Shown: positions 16,329-23,350 of the stretch, in pieces
Layout: each line of letters opens with the position of its first letter
Position numbering within the stretch: position 1 is the stretch's first letter
Source: an uncultured Butyricicoccus sp.
Lineage (GTDB): Bacteria > Bacillota > Clostridia > Oscillospirales > Butyricicoccaceae
Reading direction: 5' to 3'
Assembly: GCA_900547195.1 (NCBI GenBank)
Contig: URFQ01000029.1
Span: forward strand, 1-27,319
DNA length: 27,319 nt
The notes under the pieces: generated by a model
What the model was told of the DNA's origin: nothing
Databases searched by the model: none
The model's input: the letters and a program-made list of their open reading frames with translations, nothing else
Translations under genes and position numbers: made by a program

Positions 16329-17585
16329 TTAGTCACCGTTAAATTGATGTACTGCATCAATCATTGCCGCAACATTTTCGATCGGGGTGCCGCACTGCAC
16401 GATATGGATGGAGTTGAAGATATAGCCGCCGTTTTTCGAGAAGATTTCACAGCGCTGGAGCACCTGTTCGCGCACCTCGCCGGGCGTGCCGAAGGGCAGT
16501 ACCTTCTGCGTGTCCACGCCGCCGCCCCAATACACGATCTTGTCCCCGAAGTCATCCTTCAGGCGCTGCGGCTCCATGCCGGTGGCCGAGCATTGAACGG
16601 GATTGACCGAGTCGAACCCGCTTGCGATTAGTTTGGGGATAAAGGGGTAGATCGCGCCGCACGAATGCTTGAGCGACTTCCAGCCTGTGTTCTGGTGTAT
16701 CCAGTTGTTGACCTTGGTATAGTTCGGGAGATAGAACTCGTCAAACGACGCAGGGGAACACATCTGTGATATCTGGCTGCCGAAGTCGGTGCCGCAGATA
16801 TAAACAATGTCCGCAACGTCACCGACGATCTGGTGCAGCTTTGCAAAGTTTTCGATGGCCTGATCGGTCTGGCGGTCAAACACCTTGGAAACATAATCCG
16901 GGTAGAGTAGGGGAGCCATGTACCAGTCGGCTACGCTGCGGATGCCCTTCGGATGCTTGAGCCCCGGCCCTGCGATCTGGGACGCATCGCCCAGCGCCGC
17001 GCCGCCCGGATCGAGCACGACCGCGCGCTTGCTGTCGCGGTATCTCTCGATCTGGGCTTTATAGTAGTCGAGCGCCGCGTCGCTGATGGGCGCGTATTCC
17101 TCCAGATTATCGGCCGGGTCCATGCTGTCCTCGTCAATTTCTTCCTGACGCTCCAGATTGTCGAAATAATAGCCGCCCGCGGGCAGATGGCCGCTCGGGG
17201 GCGCGGTGCGGTCGCCCTGCGGATAGATGTACAGACCACCCTTGCCGTCATCCGAGACTTCGAACTTCTCCGGCACGAGCACATCCATATCAAACAGCCG
17301 GAATTCTTTCCACTGGCCGGCATTCGGAATACCGAAGCTGTTGCTGTACGGCTGGATCAGCTCCACATCGGCGCCGATTGCGTCCTTCAGGTCATCCTCA
17401 ATCAGGCCGGTCATGGCCGCGATGTCCAGCACCTTGACCGGACGCTTTTCCAGCCCATAATAGTCGCGCAATTGCCGGATGACCGAAACGTGCATCTGCG
17501 AGCAGCCCATGCCGCCGAAGTCAATAGGCACTTTATCCGGCTGCTTGTGCGCATAAGCGCACTTTACGCGCTCTTTTGAAGTCAT
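16329..17585 (-). CDS. Uroporphyrinogen decarboxylase (URO-D) family protein, role unknown
   Basis: The protein (418 aa) belongs to the URO-D/MtaA/CmuA superfamily, which in Clostridia includes many corrinoid methyltransferases besides haem enzymes. Visible signs are the N-terminal TSKERVKCAYAHKQPDKVPIDF, cut here from the family opening, the H-x-C motif KHSCGAI that binds zinc in methyltransferase members, VYWGGGVDTQ, and the family C-terminal TPIENV. A Cys in HIVQCGTP could be a third metal ligand, though its place is shifted relative to MtaA. It is longer than HemE (about 340-350 aa), so haem synthesis is unlikely. ATG 17585 is chosen because AGGTGG precedes it by 5 bp; the frame also opens at GTG 17594. 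It follows the CUT2 transporter on the same strand and may be co-transcribed. No corrinoid protein gene is in the window. Confidence 0.75.
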   Translation of the reverse strand: MTSKERVKCAYAHKQPDKVPIDFGGMGCSQMHVSVIRQLRDYYGLEKRPVKVLDIAAMTGLIEDDLKDAIGADVELIQPYSNSFGIPNAGQWKEFRLFDMDVLVPEKFEVSDDGKGGLYIYPQGDRTAPPSGHLPAGGYYFDNLERQEEIDEDSMDPADNLEEYAPISDAALDYYKAQIERYRDSKRAVVLDPGGAALGDASQIAGPGLKHPKGIRSVADWYMAPLLYPDYVSKVFDRQTDQAIENFAKLHQIVGDVADIVYICGTDFGSQISQMCSPASFDEFYLPNYTKVNNWIHQNTGWKSLKHSCGAIYPFIPKLIASGFDSVNPVQCSATGMEPQRLKDDFGDKIVYWGGGVDTQKVLPFGTPGEVREQVLQRCEIFSKNGGYIFNSIHIVQCGTPIENVAAMIDAVHQFNGD

Positions 17586-17624
17586 AGTATCCACCTCGTT
17601 GATTGCTTCAATTGGTTTTGGAAT

Positions 17625-17650
17625 CGGGCGGGCAGTTCACTGCCCGCCCG
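17625..17650 (-). terminator. GC-rich hairpin between the CUT2 genes and the URO-D gene
   Basis: CGGGCGGGCAG (17625-17635) and CTGCCCGCCCG (17640-17650) form a perfect 11-bp stem with a 4-base loop. On the minus strand, after the receptor gene, no T run follows, so termination may be partial and the URO-D gene may be reached by read-through. Confidence 0.55.
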
Positions 17651-17663
17651 TATAAATTGTTCT

Positions 17664-18632
17664 TTATTCAGCCTTTGCGGCCTCAAACGCCTCTACGTTG
17701 TCCTTGGTGATCAGCTCAGCCTTGGTCTTCGTGTGCGGCTCCAGCGTTTTGCCGTCGAGCACATCCAGGCATGCCTGGATTGCTGCCGCCGCCTGTGCGT
17801 CCGGATACTGGGCTACGGTACCAGCCAGGGTGCCTGCCTTGATGGCCTCGATATCGTCGCTTGCCGCGTCGAAGTCGAATACCTGAACCTTGCCCGAGAA
17901 GCCGCCCTGCTCAATAGCCTGGATTGCGCCCTGGCCCATCTCCGCATTGACTGCCCAAACAACGTTGACATCCGGGTTTGCGTTCAGTACGTTCTGCATG
18001 ACGTTGAAGCCCTCGTTGCGGTCGCACTTTGCGGTCTGGGAAGCGACGACGTTGAAGTTCGGAACCTGATCGGAGAAACCGGTCAGACGGTCTTCGAGCG
18101 CTTTGACGCCGGAAACGCCTTCGAGATAAACGATGTTGCCGTCCGGGATGTTTTCTGCAGCGTACTTGCCCGCGAGGGAAGCGGCCTCGTACTGGTCGAT
18201 GCCGACATAAGTTTCAACCTTGCCGCCCTCAGCCGCCAGCGCGTCCCCGTCAATGGTGTCGTTTACGAGGATGACCGGGATATTCGCCTTGTTTGCCTTT
18301 ACAATTGCCGGAACAAGGCTTTTGGAGTCTGCCGCGGACAGGATGATTGCATCAAAGCCCTTGACAACCGCATTCTCGACCATCTGTACCTGCTTCTCGA
18401 CATCGGTCTCCTTCTCCGGAGCCTGGAAGGACAGCGCAACGCCTTTTTCCTCGGCATAGGCATACGCGCCCTTCTCCATGGTGGTCCAGAACTCGTCGCT
18501 CTTTGCCTTGACGATGTACGCGATCTTCACTGCGCCGTCTCCGGCTGCGCTGGAGCTGCCGCGGTCGCCGCAGGCGGTCAGGGTGCATGCGGATGCTGCT
18601 GCCAATACTACTGCCAATATTCTCTTTTTCAT
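17664..18632 (-). CDS. CUT2 ABC transporter sugar/inositol-binding lipoprotein, RbsB-like
   Basis: This receptor (322 aa) feeds the transporter encoded upstream on the same strand. It starts at the ATG ending at 18632, behind AAAGGAG; a start 36 bases further out would add 12 charged residues before the signal peptide. The signal peptide MKKRILAVVLAAA ends in lipobox LTAC with lipidated C21. The periplasmic-binding type 1 fold is shown by VKIAYIVKAKSDEFW, KGFDAIILSAADS, IPVILVNDTID and VWAVNAEMGQGAIQAIEQ, all typical of ribose, galactose and inositol receptors. The nearby iolG and iolE genes suggest inositol as ligand; ribose or another polyol is possible. It is the last gene of the transporter set, ahead of a GC-rich hairpin. 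Confidence 0.87.
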   Translation of the reverse strand: MKKRILAVVLAAASACTLTACGDRGSSSAAGDGAVKIAYIVKAKSDEFWTTMEKGAYAYAEEKGVALSFQAPEKETDVEKQVQMVENAVVKGFDAIILSAADSKSLVPAIVKANKANIPVILVNDTIDGDALAAEGGKVETYVGIDQYEAASLAGKYAAENIPDGNIVYLEGVSGVKALEDRLTGFSDQVPNFNVVASQTAKCDRNEGFNVMQNVLNANPDVNVVWAVNAEMGQGAIQAIEQGGFSGKVQVFDFDAASDDIEAIKAGTLAGTVAQYPDAQAAAAIQACLDVLDGKTLEPHTKTKAELITKDNVEAFEAAKAE

Positions 18633-18690
18633 AATTCTTCTCCTTTCAAATCTGCGCGGGGTGCGCATATCAACAAATGTTATATACGGG

Positions 18691-19641
18691 TCAATTCTTT
18701 GCAGATGCCTTATGACGCAGGGAGTCTGCCAGGACTGCGAGCAGGATCACGACGCCAATGACCAGCTTTTGCAGGTTGGAGGATACGTTGAGCAGGTTCA
18801 GGCCGTTGCGGATGACGATCATGATGATTGCGCCCACGAAGGTGCCCCAGACCGAACCGAAGCCGCCGAGCAGGCTGGTGCCGCCGATGACGCAGGATGC
18901 GATGGCGTCCATTTCGTAGTCGAGGCCTGCGGTGGATTGCGCCGAGTTGAGCTTTGCCACGAGGATGACCGATGCGATGGCGGCGCACAGGCCGGAAACC
19001 GTGTATGCGAGGGTTTTGTACTTATCAACGTTGATACCGGACAGGCGGGTGGCCTCTTCGTTGCCGCCGATGGAATAGATGTAGCGGCCGAACTTGCGGT
19101 ACTTCATCACATAGAAAAATGCGAGGTAGAGCAGGATCATGAACACGATCTGCACGGGAATTTGCGTGCTTCCGATTTCAGCAATACCGATCCAGCGAAA
19201 CCCGTTTGAATAGCCGGTAATGGTCTGGCCGTCCGCGATGGTCAGCGCTGCGCCGCGCGCCATGGACATCATGGCGAGGGTCGCAATCATGGGCTGGAGC
19301 TTGAATCTGGAGATCATAATCCCGTTGAAGGTGCCGCACAGCGCGCCGATGAGGAGCGCGGCCGCGATGCCGACCGCGTCAGGCATGCCGCCCTCGACGA
19401 TCAGTTTGCCCATCACGATGCCGGTGAAAGCCACGATGGAGCCGACTGAAATATCGATGCCGCCCGTAAAAATGACGACGTTGACGCCGAGCGCAAGCAC
19501 TGCGATAACGGTGACCTGCTGGAGGATGTTGACCAGGTTTGCAAACGAACCGAACGCCGGCTCCGCGATCGTCAGACCAATGCACAGAACGATGAGCACA
19601 ATCAGCGACGACGCATTGGAAAGGTCGATTTTCTTTTTCAT
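18691..19641 (-). CDS. CUT2 ABC transporter permease, RbsC-like
   Basis: This is the membrane subunit (316 aa) of the ribose/inositol-type importer, probably acting as a homodimer. It has eight to ten hydrophobic segments. Family marks are VIFTGGIDISVGSIVAFTG (the conserved GGIDLSVGS region), LIGALCGTFNGIMIS, and AIASCVIGGTSLLGGFGSVW (part of the CUT2 C-terminal signature). It starts 12 bp after the ATPase stop with GTGAGGT upstream, so the set is one operon in the order ATPase, permease, receptor. Confidence 0.9.
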   Translation of the reverse strand: MKKKIDLSNASSLIVLIVLCIGLTIAEPAFGSFANLVNILQQVTVIAVLALGVNVVIFTGGIDISVGSIVAFTGIVMGKLIVEGGMPDAVGIAAALLIGALCGTFNGIMISRFKLQPMIATLAMMSMARGAALTIADGQTITGYSNGFRWIGIAEIGSTQIPVQIVFMILLYLAFFYVMKYRKFGRYIYSIGGNEEATRLSGINVDKYKTLAYTVSGLCAAIASVILVAKLNSAQSTAGLDYEMDAIASCVIGGTSLLGGFGSVWGTFVGAIIMIVIRNGLNLLNVSSNLQKLVIGVVILLAVLADSLRHKASAKN

Positions 19642-19652
19642 ATCCGCCTACC

Positions 19653-21167
19653 TCACTTTACATTTGTTTTTGCACCGGTCGCGTAACCGACAACCAGTTC
19701 TTCGGTGATGGACTTCATGTCCTCGCCTTCAATAAGCCCGGTCATCTTGCCCTCGTGCATGACATAGATGCGGTCGGAGATGCCCATGCACTCGGCCAGT
19801 TCGGACGAGACGACGACGACCGCCTTGCCCTGCTGCTTCATACCGTTCATGATCTTGTAGATTTCAGCCTTCGCGCCCACGTCGATGCCGCGGGTCGGCT
19901 CGTCGAAGATCACGATGTCTGCGTCTGTGTTCAGCCATTTACAGATAACGACCTTCTGCTGATTGCCGCCTGAGAGGTTCTTGGCCTTCTGCTTGAGCGA
20001 GGGTGTCTTGACGTTCATCGAATTGGCCAGCTTCTGGTTGTTCGCTGACTCTTTTGCGGCGTTGAAGCCGAAGGGGGACATGGCCGTGTCCATGTTAGCC
20101 AGCGAGATGTTTTGGTTCAGGTCAAACTCGAGAATCAGCCCCTGGTTCTTGCGATCCTCGGTCAGCAGCGCAAGGCCCAGCTTTTTGGCCTGCTCGCAGC
20201 TTTTAATGTGCACAGACTGGCCCTTGACCTTGACTTCGCCGCTGTCGTAGGGATCTGCGCCGAAGATCGCGCGCATCAACTCGGTACGTCCCGCGCCCAT
20301 CAGGCCGTAGAAGCCGGTGATCTCGCCCGCACGGGCGTAGAACGACAGATCCTTGAGCGTGCCGCCTTGGCTGAGGTGGTTGACCTCGAGCAGGATTTCG
20401 CCCGGCGCGACCTCGACCTTGGGATAGTAGTCGGTCAGCTCGCGGCCGACCATCATCGCGACCATCTGGTCGATTGTAATGTCCTTGATGTAGACGGTGT
20501 CAATGTACTTGCCGTCACGGAAGATGGTCAGGCGGTCGCCGATCTTCATAATTTCTTCCAGACGGTGGGAGATGTAAACGATGGCGACGCCTTCGTTTTT
20601 CAGTTTGCGGATGATGTGGAACAGGGCGTCGACCTCTTTTTCGGTCAGCGCCGAGGTCGGTTCGTCCATGATGATGATGTCGCACTTGAACGACAGCGCC
20701 TTGGCGATCTCGACCATCTGCATCTGGCCGACGCTGAGCGTGGAGACCAGCGCCTTTTCCGAGATGTCCGAATTGATGGAGTCCAGCAGCTCGCGCGCCT
20801 GCTGGTTCATGGCTTTCCAGTCCACCGAGCCGGTTCTGGTGGTTGGCTGGCGGCCGAGAAACATGTTTTCCGCAACCGTCAGGTTTTTAAGCAGGTTCAT
20901 CTCCTGAAAGATGATGCTCACGCCGCGGGCGCGCTGCTCATCGACGCTGCGTGCGACAATCTCCTTGCCTTTATAAAGGATGCGGCCTTCGTAATTGGTG
21001 TTGACGCCCGCGAGCACCTTCATAATGGTGCTCTTGCCCGCGCCGTTCTCGCCGAGCAGCACATGCACTTCGCCCGGCTTGGCATCAAAGTGCACCTTAT
21101 CCAAGGCAAGTACGCCGGGAAACTGCACGGTGATGCCGTCCATTTGGACGATGTATTCGTGACTCAT
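19653..21167 (-). CDS. CUT2 ABC transporter ATPase with two ABC domains, RbsA-like
   Basis: This energises the CUT2 importer (504 aa, normal for RbsA/MglA). The first ABC domain has Walker A GENGAGKST, signature LSVGQMQMVE, Walker B IIIMDEPTS and H-loop ISHR. The second has the usual degenerate Walker A GLMGAGRTE, signature LSGGNQQKV, Walker B IVIFDEPT and SSE in place of the H-loop His, which is normal in this family. AAGGAGGGCG (21171-21180) precedes the ATG. It is the first gene of the operon, about 270 bp from a very strong predicted promoter at 21441-21469, leaving a long leader. Confidence 0.92.
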   Translation of the reverse strand: MSHEYIVQMDGITVQFPGVLALDKVHFDAKPGEVHVLLGENGAGKSTIMKVLAGVNTNYEGRILYKGKEIVARSVDEQRARGVSIIFQEMNLLKNLTVAENMFLGRQPTTRTGSVDWKAMNQQARELLDSINSDISEKALVSTLSVGQMQMVEIAKALSFKCDIIIMDEPTSALTEKEVDALFHIIRKLKNEGVAIVYISHRLEEIMKIGDRLTIFRDGKYIDTVYIKDITIDQMVAMMVGRELTDYYPKVEVAPGEILLEVNHLSQGGTLKDLSFYARAGEITGFYGLMGAGRTELMRAIFGADPYDSGEVKVKGQSVHIKSCEQAKKLGLALLTEDRKNQGLILEFDLNQNISLANMDTAMSPFGFNAAKESANNQKLANSMNVKTPSLKQKAKNLSGGNQQKVVICKWLNTDADIVIFDEPTRGIDVGAKAEIYKIMNGMKQQGKAVVVVSSELAECMGISDRIYVMHEGKMTGLIEGEDMKSITEELVVGYATGAKTNVK

Positions 21168-21400
21168 TTTCGCCCTCCTTTGGATTCCGATTGTGTTTTC
21201 GCTTCGGGCATGGCGGCAAGAAGAGATATGCCGCCGTGCCCGGAGGAAGAGAAAAGCTTTGATCTGTATTGGGTGCGGCCGTGTGCCGCGGTTCCGGCCG
21301 ACGCCGGCGTAATATTTGGTCTTGGAGCCTCCTTTTCTAATTTCTTTTTTCTAACCAGCCTTCTGCGTTATGGGCGGCTTTGCGCGGATGCTGTATCCGG

Positions 21401-21433
21401 TTTGTGCTTTTATGTGCTTGTTTTAATAAAACA
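21401..21433 (-). promoter_or_regulatory. Candidate operator block 1, at the CUT2 transcription start
   Basis: TTTGTGC (21401-21407) is followed by GCTTGTTTTAATA (21416-21428), and TGTTTTAATAAAACA (21419-21433) is a 15-bp palindrome around a central A. It lies directly at and after the predicted start of the CUT2 transcript, where a bound repressor would block initiation. Confidence 0.5.
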
Positions 21434-21440
21434 CAATTAA

Positions 21441-21469
21441 TTTATACCATGCAATTTTAGCCTTGTCAA
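21441..21469 (-). promoter_or_regulatory. Strong sigma-A promoter of the CUT2 operon
   Basis: On the minus strand TTGACA (21464-21469) and TATAAA (21441-21446) are exactly 17 bp apart. Transcription would start near 21434, giving a leader of about 265 nt before the ATPase start codon. Confidence 0.75.
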
Positions 21470-21632
21470 CGCGGTTTTGTATCAAAAAACGGGTTGAAAA
21501 TTCTACATTTGCATTAGCATTTGAATTGTGCCAACTTTGTGCCTTTTTATTGGTTGCGTTATCTATAATGAACTTATTTTTCTAAACTTTATCCTATAAA
21601 TATGTTAGATATAACAATAAAAGTTAAACAAA

Positions 21633-21662
21633 TTTGTGCAAAATGCTTGTTTTAATACAAAC
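21633..21662 (-). promoter_or_regulatory. Candidate operator block 2, upstream of the CUT2 promoter
   Basis: TTTGTGC (21633-21639) is followed by GCTTGTTTTAATA (21645-21657), the same 13-mer as in block 1, 229 bp away. An ACAAATTTGT palindrome overlaps its left side (21628-21637). Paired blocks on both sides of a promoter fit repression by DNA looping. Confidence 0.4.
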
Positions 21663-21697
21663 AGCATTTCTGATTTTTACTTATAAAAGCACATGCC

Positions 21698-21901
21698 ATG
21701 CCCAGAATACGGCATGCAGGGCACAATTACAATGCGTTTCTGCACTATTAGGACGCGCTGCGGCAGCAGCCGGAGCTGCGCGGCACCCTATATAGCGAAC
21801 CAAAGCGTAGCTGTCAGGGCTACCGCTCACTGATCGTGCTGCGCGAACAATTTGCAAAAGCACAATCTGCCGCAGCCGGAGTCAGGACGGCACGCACGTA
21901 A
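21698..21901 (+). pseudogene. Small ORF of unknown family broken by an amber codon
   Basis: From ATG 21698 the frame reads 17 codons to a TAG (21749-21751), then continues for 49 sense codons to TAA (21899-21901). The part after the TAG (DALRQQPELRGTLYSEP, then KRSCQGYRSLIVLREQFAKA) has the composition of a real small protein and the region is GC-rich like genes, unlike its AT-rich surroundings. I do not recognise the family with certainty. A terminator follows about 60 bp later. No clear ribosome binding site precedes the ATG. Confidence 0.35.
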
Positions 21902-21962
21902 TCGCATCTGTGCGGAGAACATTCTCGGAAGAGACTGAGCAAAAAGCAATGAAAGAGCACAC

Positions 21963-21995
21963 AAAAAGGCCAAACCTGTTGTTTTGGCCTTTTTT
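21963..21995 (+). terminator. Rho-independent terminator without an intact upstream gene
   Basis: AAAAAGGCCAAA pairs with TTTGGCCTTTTT around a short loop, with six T at the end. No intact plus-strand gene ends here, so it probably belonged to the broken ORF at 21698-21901. It also insulates iolE from upstream transcription. Confidence 0.8.
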
Positions 21996-22214
21996 CATTT
22001 CATTTTGGTCAGTATTTTCGGCGTTATACCGCAGCGTATCTTATTGCATGTATGGTAAAAATGCATAAATTGAGAACAGAAAATTCAGCAGAATACACAT
22101 TTAATGGATAAATGTTGTAAAAATTATAGGCACAACGGCACAAAAGCATATAACATGGGATAAAGTATTGCAAAATGCTGAGGAATACGTTTTTATTAGT
22201 TGAAATATGAAGGA

Positions 22215-22243
22215 TTGACACATTGGGATGCTCATGATATAAC
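22215..22243 (+). promoter_or_regulatory. Strong sigma-A promoter of iolE
   Basis: TTGACA (22215-22220) and TATAAC (22238-22243) are 17 bp apart. Transcription would start near 22250, inside the palindrome that follows. Confidence 0.75.
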
Positions 22244-22246
22244 TTG

Positions 22247-22266
22247 TTTGTGCAGTAAAGCACAAA
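22247..22266 (+). promoter_or_regulatory. Candidate operator at the iolE transcription start
   Basis: TTTGTGC (22247-22253) and GCACAAA (22260-22266) form a perfect 7-bp inverted repeat with a 6-bp spacer, overlapping the predicted start site. The same half-site recurs at the CUT2 and LacI gene promoters, so the LacI-type regulator downstream is the obvious candidate to bind it. Confidence 0.55.
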
Positions 22267-22308
22267 TATTTAAAAAGCACATACACATACAAAAGAAGGA
22301 GCGATGGA

Positions 22309-23199
22309 ATGTTCCAACATGTAAAGTTAGGTATTGCGCCGATCGGTTGGACGAACGACGATATGCCGCAGCTTGGCGGTTCGCTCACATTTGAGCAAAT
22401 GATCTCAGAAGCTGCGCTTGCAGGCTTTGAAGGGACCGAGGTCGGAGGCAAGTTCCCGACCGATCCCGCAGCGCTCAATAAGGCGCTTGACCTGTGCGGG
22501 CTCAAGATCACAAGCCAGTGGTTTTCCGGATTCCTGTGCTCGACGCCCTACGAGGAAAACGAGACGGCTTTTGTAAAGCAGCTTGACTTTCTCGAAGCGG
22601 TTGGCGCAAAGCGTATCAATGTCTGCGAGTTGACCCGCTGTCTGTTCGCTGAGGAGTGCTCCATGTTTGGAGCGCACAAGCCTGTTGCAAGCGAGGAAGA
22701 GTGGGACAAGCTGTGTACCGGTCTGAACAAACTGGGTAAGATTGCGGTAGATCGCGGCTTTAAGCTGTGTTTCCACCATCATATGGCGACCGTCGTGCAG
22801 ACGCTCGAAGAGACACGCCGTCTGATGGAACACACTGACCCGCGCTATGTGTGGCTGTGCTTTGACACAGGGCACTTTACATTTTCGAAAGAAGACGCTG
22901 TACAGGCAGCCAAAGAGTTCGCGCCCCGTATCGGTCACGTCCATCTCAAGGACATCCGCTCCGCAAAGATGGAGCAGGCTTACGCCGAGGGCTTCAAATT
23001 CCGCCGGGCAGTACTCGAGGGCTGCTTCACCATCCCGGGCGACGGCTGTGTCGATTATCCGGGCGTGTTCGATGCGCTCGCGCAGGCTGGCTATGAAGGC
23101 TGGTTCATCGTCGAGGCAGAGCAGGACCCTGCACTTGCCAATCCGTTTGAGTATGCGTGCATGGCACGCGAATATATCCGCGATACTGCGGGTATTTGA
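22309..23199 (+). CDS. iolE: Inosose dehydratase (IolE-like, xylose isomerase-like TIM barrel)
   Basis: IolE removes water from scyllo-inosose (2-keto-myo-inositol) to give a trihydroxycyclohexane-dione in inositol breakdown. The N-terminus KLGIAPIGWTNDDMPQLGG is nearly diagnostic for IolE, as is the following ALAGFEGTEVGGKFPTD. Conserved metal-site stretches are FHHHMAT, WLCFDTGHF, GHVHLKDIR and FIVEAEQDP. Length is 296 aa, as in Bacillus IolE. GAAGGAG (22295-22301) lies 7 bp before the ATG; a second ATG at 22304 is out of frame. It is the first gene after the regulated promoter. A ketose epimerase of the same fold is the main alternative, but the N-terminal match makes IolE likely. Confidence 0.87.
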   Translation: MFQHVKLGIAPIGWTNDDMPQLGGSLTFEQMISEAALAGFEGTEVGGKFPTDPAALNKALDLCGLKITSQWFSGFLCSTPYEENETAFVKQLDFLEAVGAKRINVCELTRCLFAEECSMFGAHKPVASEEEWDKLCTGLNKLGKIAVDRGFKLCFHHHMATVVQTLEETRRLMEHTDPRYVWLCFDTGHFTFSKEDAVQAAKEFAPRIGHVHLKDIRSAKMEQAYAEGFKFRRAVLEGCFTIPGDGCVDYPGVFDALAQAGYEGWFIVEAEQDPALANPFEYACMAREYIRDTAGI

Positions 23200-23350
23200 C
23201 GGGGCCGGAAAAATGGGAATGCGGCAGGGAATCGCCTGCGCGCTGTCCGGCTATGAGCCGTTCCCGGGGTCGCGGTCACGACGACCATGGAAAACGCATA
23301 ACTTCACAGATTGATAGCGCTTTAAAATTATACATAAAGGAGAAATTATT

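Larger units (their letters stand above)
21168..22308. other. Long AT-rich divergent regulatory region
   Basis: This gap of 1.1 kb lies between the CUT2 operon (minus) and iolE (plus). It holds a near-perfect promoter for each side, ten copies of GCACAA or its complement TTGTGC between 21402 and 22265, an imperfect repeated operator-like block at 21401-21433 and 21633-21662, a broken small ORF at 21698-21901 and an orphan terminator at 21963-21995. Apart from the CUT2 leader (21181-21400) and the broken ORF, it is much richer in A and T than the coding regions. Confidence 0.7.

Noticed and set aside
17733..18761. A 342-residue open frame on the plus strand opposite the CUT2 receptor
   Set aside because: The minus-strand frame has a lipobox and clear family motifs; the plus frame is a shadow.
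19653..21167. Degenerate Walker A and missing H-loop His in the second half of the RbsA-like ATPase
   Set aside because: This is normal for RbsA/MglA-type proteins, so it is not unusual, unlike the changes in the SsuB-like pair.
20112..21440. A 442-residue open frame on the plus strand opposite the RbsA-like ATPase
   Set aside because: It is antisense to a protein with complete ABC motifs and has His/Asp/Leu-rich composition typical of shadow frames.
23200..23350. A promoter or small gene between iolE and iolG
   Set aside because: TTCACA and TATACA are 20 bp apart and too close to the ribosome binding site; the short open frames show no coding character.
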